Position numbers and translations under genes: made by a program
Assembly: GCA_937966095.1 (NCBI GenBank)
Contig: CALCKF010000104.1
Location: 1-6,165 of the forward strand
DNA length: 6,165 nt
Origin: an uncultured Eubacterium sp.
GTDB lineage: Bacteria; Bacillota; Clostridia; Peptostreptococcales; Anaerovoracaceae
Direction: 5' to 3'
The notes under the pieces: generated by a model
Databases searched by the model: none
The model's input: the letters and a program-made list of their open reading frames with translations, nothing else
What the model was told of the DNA's origin: nothing
Part shown: one piece after another, positions 1 through 4,822 of the stretch
How the letters are laid out: every line of letters starts with the position of its first letter
Position numbering within the stretch: position 1 is the stretch's first letter

Positions 1-392
1 ATATCCCAGCGGGATGCTGCATATCCTCCTGCAAGTATTACATACAGGGTATTGTCGATATAGATGGATATAGTCCTCCACCATCCTGCCTGAAATCCCC
101 AGAATTCACCCAGGGCTTCCTGTACCCATTTGTAATATCCACCTTCCTGAGGCCTTACCGACCCCAGCTCAGAGGCTACCAGGCCAAATGGCAGTCCCCA
201 TATGAAAGGCAGTACACAAAGCATGATTATTGTAAGTCCGGGTCCGCATTCCGGGATCATTTCTTCTATCCCGTAGCAGCCTGCCGCAACAAGACAGAAA
301 ATCATGAAAACTACTGTCGAAACCTTGATATCATGCTTCTTCAATCCATGTTCGCCCACTTCGGCAACATTACTACTTTGCTGTTGGCTCAT
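1..392 (-). CDS. APC-superfamily amino acid/polyamine permease, N-terminal 130 residues (3' end outside window)
   Basis: This is the start of an inner-membrane secondary transporter of the amino acid-polyamine-organocation superfamily; the gene continues past the left edge. About 24 hydrophilic cytoplasmic residues are followed by TM1 (about 25-40). TM1 runs into the small-residue/Gly substrate-binding break AAGCYGIEEMI (36-46), typical of APC TM1. A second hydrophobic segment (about 53-74, containing LPFIWGLP) and the loop ELGSVRPQEGGYYKWV (75-90) follow, then WGFQAGWW (98-105) and IDNTLYVIL (112-120). From memory this pattern is closest to the PUT/LAT-like branch of the APC superfamily, so a polyamine or neutral amino acid is the likely substrate; this is inference. 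The start ATG is well supported: AAGGAGG (398-404) lies 5 bases upstream and a good promoter (435-462) lies a short leader further up. No internal stops are seen. It is its own transcription unit, downstream of bofA. Confidence 0.88.
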   Translation of the reverse strand, partial: MSQQQSSNVAEVGEHGLKKHDIKVSTVVFMIFCLVAAGCYGIEEMIPECGPGLTIIMLCVLPFIWGLPFGLVASELGSVRPQEGGYYKWVQEALGEFWGFQAGWWRTISIYIDNTLYVILAGGYAASRWD

Positions 393-434
393 TTTTCCCT
401 CCTTATGTGAAAATAAATAATAATTGCATATTCG

Positions 435-462
435 ATTATAGCACCTGTAAAAAATGTTTCAA
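435..462 (-). promoter_or_regulatory. Sigma-A-type promoter with extended -10 for the permease gene
   Basis: Reading the minus strand, the -35 is TTGAAA (457-462) and the -10 is TATAAT (435-440), a perfect match, with a 16-base spacer. The -10 is preceded by TGC (441-443), giving the extended -10 motif TGnTATAAT. Transcription would start near 428, leaving a leader of about 36 bases that carries the AAGGAGG ribosome binding site at 398-404. That leader is too short for a riboswitch or attenuator, so any regulation would act at or upstream of the promoter. Confidence 0.75.
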
Positions 463-480
463 CAACATTCAGGCAATTCA

Positions 481-508
481 AACAATGACAGCAACTCTGT
501 TCACTGTT
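481..508 (-). repeat. Imperfect inverted repeat between bofA and the permease promoter
   Basis: On the minus strand AACAGTGAACAG (497-508) and CTGTCATTGTT (481-491) pair around a 5-base loop. The stem is about 11 pairs, with one G-U pair and one bulged A. It lies about 50 bases after the bofA stop and about 18 bases upstream of the permease -35. The bases after it (TGAATTG) do not form a U-tract, so it is at best a weak bofA terminator. It could instead be an operator for the permease. Only the symmetry is seen directly. Confidence 0.4.
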
Positions 509-558
509 CTCAGTAAATTAATTATTTATACACATACAAATGAGCACATCGCATTGTT

Positions 559-831
559 TCAGGTGATCACAAAATATGCTATAAGCCCTAAAATTCCAGG
601 AATTCCTAGGATTCCGGCTATTCCGGCAGTTATTATGTTTACCGGTATGAACAAGCCGAAGTTACCCCCTATACTGTTTATAACAACCAGAAGAATACCC
701 CCTGCAAGGCTGCTTATAAAAAGACGCAGCAGCACCTTAACAGGCACCACAAAAAGTCTGCCGAATAGGTATATCAGCATCAGACCCGCTGTGTATGCAA
801 GGAATATCCCTACCTCCATACCAAAGTCCAT
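559..831 (-). CDS. bofA: BofA-family pro-sigma-K processing inhibitor
   Basis: In B. subtilis, BofA is a small membrane protein of the outer forespore membrane. With SpoIVFA it holds the protease SpoIVFB inactive until the forespore signals, delaying pro-sigma-K cleavage. This product has 90 residues against about 87 in B. subtilis, which fits the family. It has hydrophobic segments at about 6-26, 36-54 and 74-89. The family signature is clear in the C-terminal half: LLVVINSIGGNFGLFIPVNIITAGIAG, then ILGIPGILG (positions 47-82). Two in-frame ATGs lie at codons 1 and 5; the first is chosen because a perfect AGGAGGT (836-842) sits just upstream. Its position after recR matches B. subtilis, where yaaL lies between them; no yaaL is present here. 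A strong terminator separates it from recR, so it probably has its own promoter, though I could not identify one. Homologues also occur in clostridia not known to sporulate, so this gene alone does not prove sporulation. Confidence 0.92.
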   Translation of the reverse strand: MDFGMEVGIFLAYTAGLMLIYLFGRLFVVPVKVLLRLFISSLAGGILLVVINSIGGNFGLFIPVNIITAGIAGILGIPGILGLIAYFVIT

Positions 832-835
832 AACG

Positions 836-842
836 ACCTCCT
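836..842 (-). promoter_or_regulatory. Consensus ribosome binding site of bofA
   Basis: On the minus strand this reads AGGAGGT, a perfect anti-16S match, 4 bases before the ATG at 831. It decides the bofA start in favour of codon 1 over the in-frame ATG at codon 5. Confidence 0.8.
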
Positions 843-891
843 GTACTATCTTGCTGTATTTTGTTATGTTTTTAGCTGTTTTTATTCATGC

Positions 892-933
892 AAAAAAACA
901 AGAGACGATACATATGACATGTTATCATCTCTT
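892..933 (-). terminator. Rho-independent terminator after recR
   Basis: On the minus strand AAGAGATGAT (924-933) pairs with ATCGTCTCTT (900-909) in 10 pairs including one wobble. The stem can extend a few pairs past a bulge into a small loop, and a run of seven T (892-898) follows after a single G. It begins 34 bases after the recR stop and so closes the SRP RNA-dnaX-ebfC-recR unit. The plus strand lacks a T-run at the other side, so it acts in one direction only. It lies within the 136-base recR-bofA gap; the remaining ~50 bases up to the bofA ribosome binding site are A-rich and hold no clear promoter. Confidence 0.9.
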
Positions 934-967
934 AAATATATTCACCATTTTCATCTTTATGATAAGT

Positions 968-1567
968 CTATAATTCTCTTCTGCCTTCCATTGCTTTGAG
1001 CAGAGTCACCTCATCAGCATATTCCAGGTCCCCTCCTACAGGGATCCCGTGTGCTATCCTTGACACTTTTATCCCGGAAGGTTTTATAAGCCGTGCAATA
1101 TACATAGCTGTCGCTTCTCCCTCAATATTAGGATTAGTTGCTATTATCAGCTCTTTGACAGTCTCATCCTGAAGACGCACTATGAGGCTTTTCAAATTTA
1201 TATCATCAGGGCCCATACCATCCATTGGTGATATCGCACCATGAAGAACATGATAAAGCCCCCTGTATTCTCTTATTTTTTCCATCGCCACTACATCCTT
1301 CGGGCTTTCCACTACACATATCATGCTTTTATCACGATCCGGATCAGAACATATCGCGCATGGATCTGTATCAGTCAGATTCCCGCACACCGAACAGTAT
1401 GACATGGATGCTTTAGCCATTTTTATGGAATCAGCAAGCTGCAGGGCCTCTTTATCATCCATAGACAATATATGAAAAGCAAGCCTTTGAGCCGTCTTGC
1501 CTCCTATGCCGGGCAGTTTTGAAAGCTCATTTATCAGCTTATTAAGCGGTTTTGCATAATATTTCAT
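968..1567 (-). CDS. recR: Recombination mediator protein RecR
   Basis: RecR works with RecO (and RecF) to load RecA onto SSB-coated gapped DNA in recombinational repair, and forms a ring-like tetramer clamp on DNA. At 199 residues it has normal full length. Domains in order: N-terminal helix-hairpin-helix with LPGIGGKTAQRLAFHIL (18-34); a four-cysteine zinc module at C58, C61, C70 and C73; a Toprim domain starting at VVESPKDV (85-92) with the acidic E86 and continuing through ATNPNIEGEATA (143-154); and the C-terminal Walker-B-like RIAHGIPVGGDLEYAD (170-185). The start ATG lies 2 bases after the ebfC stop codon and has only a weak upstream GGGA, so translational coupling to ebfC is likely. 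It is the last gene of the dnaX operon, followed by the terminator at 892-933. Confidence 0.97.
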   Translation of the reverse strand: MKYYAKPLNKLINELSKLPGIGGKTAQRLAFHILSMDDKEALQLADSIKMAKASMSYCSVCGNLTDTDPCAICSDPDRDKSMICVVESPKDVVAMEKIREYRGLYHVLHGAISPMDGMGPDDINLKSLIVRLQDETVKELIIATNPNIEGEATAMYIARLIKPSGIKVSRIAHGIPVGGDLEYADEVTLLKAMEGRREL

Positions 1568-1569
1568 AT

Positions 1570-1923
1570 TTACATTCCCGGTATACCGAGCCCTGCCGTC
1601 AGTTTACTCATTTCATTCTGTGAGATTTCTTCCATCTGTCTCAGGGCTTCGTTTGCTGCGGCCATTATCAGATCCTGAAGCATTTCTATATCATCCGGAT
1701 CTACAACTTCAGGCTTTATCTGTATATCCTTTATCTCTTTCTTACCGGTCACTGTTACCGTAACAGCTCCTCCGCCTGATGTCGCTGATGTTTCCATCCC
1801 GTTTATTTCCGCCTGGAGCTCATCCATCTTCCTCTGCATAGCCTGCATCTGCTGCATCTGCTTCTGCATATTTCCCATTCCCGGCGCTTTAGGTTTTTTA
1901 CCGGCCCTCATTCCTTTTCCCAT
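1570..1923 (-). CDS. ebfC: YbaB/EbfC-family nucleoid-associated protein
   Basis: This is a small dimeric DNA-binding protein of the YbaB/EbfC family (YaaK in B. subtilis), which binds the nucleoid and is almost always encoded between dnaX and recR. The 117-residue product has a Met- and basic-rich N-terminus (1-20), a Gln/Met-rich helix (about 20-42) suited to coiled-coil packing, a glycine turn and beta strand GGGAVTVTVTGKKEI (50-64), and the family core IKPEVVDPDDIEMLQDLIMAAANEAL (69-94). It ends in the usual flexible GLGIPGM. It is about ten residues longer at the N-terminus than the B. subtilis protein as I remember it. The first ATG is still favoured because GGAGGA (1928-1933) sits 4 bases before it. 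It lies 52 bases after dnaX and 2 bases before recR. Its exact cellular role is not settled even in model bacteria. Confidence 0.96.
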   Translation of the reverse strand: MGKGMRAGKKPKAPGMGNMQKQMQQMQAMQRKMDELQAEINGMETSATSGGGAVTVTVTGKKEIKDIQIKPEVVDPDDIEMLQDLIMAAANEALRQMEEISQNEMSKLTAGLGIPGM

Positions 1924-1942
1924 ATTTTCCTCCGATCTGACA

Positions 1943-1957
1943 CTGCGTTCTGCGCAG
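1943..1957 (-). other. Small hairpin in the dnaX-ebfC spacer
   Basis: In the 52-base gap, CTGCG (1953-1957 on the minus strand) pairs with CGCAG (1943-1947) around a 5-base loop. It sits about 10 bases upstream of the ebfC ribosome binding site and has no T-run. It is therefore not a terminator and could at most influence mRNA stability or processing. A five-pair stem may arise by chance. Confidence 0.2.
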
Positions 1958-1975
1958 CATTCTCAAATAATCAAT

Positions 1976-3529
1976 TCACTCTATTTTTACATCTATGCCG
2001 AGGATATCACCTGCTTCTCCGGCTATTTCCTCAAGAGATCTCACGTTTTCAGCATCTCCTGCCACATTTCCGGAAATGACCTTCATGCTCCGCCTGCCTC
2101 CTGTATGTTTCTCCATCAGATCTTCTAAAAGTCTTCTGTTGTTCTCCATAAGATCCCTGACATATTCCGTATCGGCTGAAACTGTAAACTCATTATCACT
2201 TATATCTATGAGATTTCCTCTGCTTCCTATTATATAAAAACTTCCCTTAGTTGCTTCTCCATCTTCGAAAACGGCTTTCCATACCGTGTCACAATCAAAT
2301 GAACAATCTCTGCTGTTTTCTTTATTATCTGCATTACCATCTGAATCTGCAGTCTTTTGTACTGCATCCTTCGTCAAAACATTTGCTGGTTTTATATCAG
2401 AAACTGTTTTTAACGCTTTTGGCAATCGACCTTCCACCGGAATATCATAAGCAGATGATGACAGTCTGACCACTGCAAGCTCCAGAAGTATGCGAGGCTG
2501 TGTAGACCATCGTGCCTCACTCATTGTTCTTGAAAGTTCCATTATGCCTCTGTTTATATCTGCAAGATCTATACTCTGGCTCTGTTTCCTTATCCGCTCT
2601 ATATTTTCCACAGACATATTGATTACACTTTGAGGATCTTTTATAAATTTTGTCATCAGCAGATTTCTGTAATGATTTATCCAGTCACGCATGAACTGGC
2701 GCACATCCTTCCCGTCAGCCAGCACTTTTGCTATGTTCACCAGAGCTTCAGCCGTCTTTCCACGTCTTACCAGATCCGTAAGTTCAATAAACACCTCTTC
2801 TCCTGAAGCTCCGAGAAATTCAAGAACATCTTTTGCTTCAACATGTTTATCTCCTCCTGAAATACACTGATCCAATATACTGAGACCGTCTCTTACAGAT
2901 CCATCTGCATTGGCCGCTATTATCCTCAGTGCATCTTCGGTCACACTGATTTCTCTCTTCCGGCATATCTCAGCCATTCCTCCTATCAGAACAGACTCCG
3001 GCACCCTTCTGAAATCAAGCCGCATGCATCTTGATAAAATAGTCGATGGCAGCTTCTGAGGCTCTGTTGTAGCAAGTATGAAAACAACATAATCCGGTGG
3101 TTCTTCCAGAGTTTTCAGCAGAGCATTGAAAGCCCCTGCCGAAAGCATGTGTACTTCATCTATTATATACACCTTTTTCCGGCCTGCAGCCGGTGGATAT
3201 TTAACGCTTTCACGCAGTTCCCTTATATTGTCTACTCCGTTATTAGAAGCTGCATCTATTTCTATGACATCCAGATACGTTCCTTCCTTTATACTGGTAC
3301 AGACGCTGCATATGCCGCATGGCCTGCTGCCTTCCGATATGCAGTTCAGACCTTTTGCCAGTATCCTGGCAGTAGTTGTCTTTCCGGTCCCTCTCGTACC
3401 GCAGAACAGATATGCATGGCTTACACTGTCAGTCTCTATCTGATTTTTCAGTATCCTGACGATATGCTCCTGTCCAAGTATCTCATCAAACACTTCCGGA
3501 CGGTATGCTCTGTACAATGCTGTATACAT
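1976..3529 (-). CDS. dnaX: DNA polymerase III subunit tau/gamma (clamp-loader ATPase)
   Basis: DnaX is the AAA+ motor of the clamp loader that opens the beta ring and places it on primed DNA; the full-length form also bridges polymerase and helicase. The sequence shows Walker A GTRGTGKTT (44-52), four zinc-binding cysteines C63, C71, C74 and C77, Walker B YIIDEVHML (121-129, D124/E125), sensor 1 ATTEP (153-157) and the SRC motif (166-168, arginine finger R167). A collar region follows (about 240-360), then a polar linker (about 370-405) and a C-terminal domain. At 517 residues it is shorter than B. subtilis DnaX (about 563) and E. coli tau (643), mainly in the linker and tail. No A-AAA-AAG slippery site was seen, so a separate gamma form by frameshifting is not expected. 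The start ATG is supported by AAAGGA (3536-3541). It lies just downstream of the SRP RNA and probably shares its promoter. Confidence 0.97.
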   Translation of the reverse strand: MYTALYRAYRPEVFDEILGQEHIVRILKNQIETDSVSHAYLFCGTRGTGKTTTARILAKGLNCISEGSRPCGICSVCTSIKEGTYLDVIEIDAASNNGVDNIRELRESVKYPPAAGRKKVYIIDEVHMLSAGAFNALLKTLEEPPDYVVFILATTEPQKLPSTILSRCMRLDFRRVPESVLIGGMAEICRKREISVTEDALRIIAANADGSVRDGLSILDQCISGGDKHVEAKDVLEFLGASGEEVFIELTDLVRRGKTAEALVNIAKVLADGKDVRQFMRDWINHYRNLLMTKFIKDPQSVINMSVENIERIRKQSQSIDLADINRGIMELSRTMSEARWSTQPRILLELAVVRLSSSAYDIPVEGRLPKALKTVSDIKPANVLTKDAVQKTADSDGNADNKENSRDCSFDCDTVWKAVFEDGEATKGSFYIIGSRGNLIDISDNEFTVSADTEYVRDLMENNRRLLEDLMEKHTGGRRSMKVISGNVAGDAENVRSLEEIAGEAGDILGIDVKIE

Positions 3530-3558
3530 ACGTCATCCTTTCCTAAGACAAAATATAA

Positions 3559-3710
3559 TTGCCCTTTGAAAGCTCCGCAGGCGTAGGAGAAGGCTTATCT
3601 GCGGCACATAAGAGCTTCCGCTTATTGCTGCTTCCTTCCGGACCTGACAAGGTTCACGGCGTCCTATTGCGCAGGACCCAAACCATGCAAGCGGAACCAT
3701 CAAAGGGCAA
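3559..3710 (-). ncRNA. ffs: Signal recognition particle RNA (4.5S/scRNA), compact form
   Basis: SRP RNA binds Ffh and, with FtsY, targets nascent membrane proteins to the translocon. The diagnostic domain IV is present on the minus strand at about 3624-3654: GAACCTTGTCAGGTCC, the GGAA tetraloop (3636-3639), then GGAAGCAGCAA, with the conserved symmetric and asymmetric internal loops. The ends pair perfectly: TTGCCCTTTGA (3700-3710) with TCAAAGGGCAA (3559-3569), extendable to 15 pairs (3555-3569 with 3700-3714). Between them I can trace a rod-like fold by hand: GGTTT with AAGCC, CTGCG with CGCAG, ATAGGA with TCTTAT, CGC with GCG, and TTG with CAA. The core is about 152 bases, between the E. 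coli 4.5S RNA (114) and the B. subtilis scRNA (about 270). The promoter at 3722-3750 sets the 5' end near 3715. That leaves no room for a 5' Alu domain. Exact ends are inferred. dnaX begins 29 bases downstream, the classic Bacillota order. Confidence 0.95.
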
Positions 3711-3721
3711 TTATCTATATG

Positions 3722-3750
3722 ATTATATTATGTTTACAGTTCAGAGTCAA
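3722..3750 (-). promoter_or_regulatory. Near-consensus sigma-A promoter for SRP RNA and the dnaX-ebfC-recR operon
   Basis: On the minus strand the -35 is TTGACT (3745-3750, 5 of 6 matches) and the -10 is TATAAT (3722-3727, 6 of 6), with an ideal 17-base spacer. The bases upstream of the -35 (about 3751-3763) read ATTTATAAAAATC, which resembles an AT-rich UP element. The expected start is the G at about 3715, just ahead of the first paired bases of the SRP RNA. This is the strongest promoter in the window, as expected for an abundant stable RNA. No clear terminator separates the RNA from dnaX (after the closing stem only TTATATTTTG), so read-through plus RNA processing is likely. Confidence 0.9.
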
Positions 3751-3810
3751 GATTTTTATAAATGCCGATCATGTAACCGGATCAGTATTTGAAGCCGTTT
3801 TATAGACCAT

Positions 3811-4821
3811 CTATAAAGAAGTCTGCTTTCCAACTACTTTATATATCTCATCGGCATAAGGAGGCTCTATCTCTGTCAGATTCCCGCCGGATTCTTTCAT
3901 TATGCCGAAGTCACGTTCTGCTACCCGTCCTATCACCGTACATTTTATACCTGCTTTATCCATAGCTGCAAGCATATCGTCTTTTCTGTCTTCTGCTGTT
4001 ACGATAACCATAGACCCGCTGGATATAAGGCGGGCAGGATCTATATCAAAATACTTACAGATTTTTTTCGTCTCCGGCTCCACAGGTATCTTTCCTTCCG
4101 ATATCAAAGCTCCTGTTCCCGATATCTGGCACATTTCCCATACAGCGCCCATGATTCCTCCCTCTGTTACATCATGCATCCCATGAGTGCCGATTTTTCC
4201 GGCTTCTACACCTTCAGGTACCACACTGACAAGGTCAAGAAAAGATTTCGCCCTGATAATCTCCTCTTCTGTCAATATGCCTCTCAGCCTTTCCTCGTAA
4301 TCACATGCTATTATACCGCTTCCTTCAAGGCCAATCGATTTGCTAACCATTATGTAGTCTCCCGGCATCATATCATTTCCGCTCTGAGATGTTCCCGAAC
4401 ATGTTTTGCCTATGGCAGTCGAAACTATGACCGGCTGATTTACAGCAGGAGTTATCTCCGTATGTCCGCCTATCACTTCAACACCGAGATTTCCGGCCGT
4501 CTCAGCGGCCTGCCCCATGATGTGTCCTACATCATTTTCATCAGTTCCCTCCGGCAGCATTACCGCCAGCATTATGCCTAGGGGCTGTACTCCGTTGGAC
4601 GCTATATCATTGCATGTTATATGTATTGCCAGCCTTCCTATGTCACTGACTGCCGCTGTTATAGGATCTGTCGACATTACACAGTCATAATCTCCAAAAT
4701 CCATCACAGCGCAGTCTTCTCCTATTCCCGGTCTTACTTTCACATCATCGCTTCTATATGTTATTTTGTCAAACACGAGTTTTTTCAGCAGATCACTGTC
4801 AAGTTTACCTGTCTTAAGCAT
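3811..4821 (-). CDS. AIR synthase-related (PurM/HypE superfamily) ATP-binding protein
   Basis: This is a 336-residue protein of the PurM-like superfamily, which includes PurM, PurL, ThiL, SelD and HypE; these enzymes use ATP to activate a carbonyl-type substrate by phosphorylation or dehydration. Visible motifs are the N-terminal ATP/Mg loop PGIGEDCAV (31-39), STDPITA (50-56), NDIASNGVQPLG (71-82), GGHTEIT (118-124), the C-domain HDVTEGGIMGAV (216-227) and LISSGSMVIV (265-274). The overall layout is closest to HypE, the enzyme that makes the thiocyanate donor for NiFe-hydrogenase cyanide ligands. However, HypE ends in a conserved Pro-Arg-Ile-Cys and this protein ends in KVVGKQTSL. With no acceptor cysteine and no hyp or hydrogenase genes nearby, a HypE role is doubtful and the substrate is unknown. 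The ATG lies 1 base after the ligA stop, with GAGGG inside the ligA end, so it is very probably translationally coupled to ligA. No terminator was recognised after it. Confidence 0.85.
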   Translation of the reverse strand: MLKTGKLDSDLLKKLVFDKITYRSDDVKVRPGIGEDCAVMDFGDYDCVMSTDPITAAVSDIGRLAIHITCNDIASNGVQPLGIMLAVMLPEGTDENDVGHIMGQAAETAGNLGVEVIGGHTEITPAVNQPVIVSTAIGKTCSGTSQSGNDMMPGDYIMVSKSIGLEGSGIIACDYEERLRGILTEEEIIRAKSFLDLVSVVPEGVEAGKIGTHGMHDVTEGGIMGAVWEMCQISGTGALISEGKIPVEPETKKICKYFDIDPARLISSGSMVIVTAEDRKDDMLAAMDKAGIKCTVIGRVAERDFGIMKESGGNLTEIEPPYADEIYKVVGKQTSL

Positions 4822-4822
4822 T

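Noticed and set aside
847..891. Possible sigma-E or sigma-G promoter for bofA (CATAAC, TGAATA)
   Set aside because: The spacing between the candidate boxes (14 bases) does not fit the known consensus for either sporulation sigma factor, and the region is simply A-rich.
407..973. 188-codon plus-strand open frame across the bofA region
   Set aside because: It is antisense to bofA, which has clear family motifs and a perfect ribosome binding site. The plus-strand product has no recognisable domain and no ribosome binding site, and it runs through the terminator.
1579..1588. 10-base palindrome CGGTATACCG
   Set aside because: It lies in the coding end of ebfC. A single 10-base palindrome is expected several times by chance in a window this size.
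3168..3180. A-rich stretch in dnaX as a programmed frameshift site for a gamma subunit
   Set aside because: It has only five A, in the wrong phase for A-AAA-AAG. It lies next to Walker B rather than near the position of the E. coli gamma site.
3149..3792. Plus-strand open frames over the start of dnaX and the SRP RNA
   Set aside because: They overlap the conserved dnaX ATPase region and a structured RNA on the other strand. Their translations look like random shadow sequence.
3801..3815. Dyad TATAGA-TGG-TCTATA at the stop codon of the HypE-like gene
   Set aside because: It is six AT-rich pairs with a 3-base loop, overlaps the stop codon and is followed by AAAACGG rather than T, so it is not a terminator.
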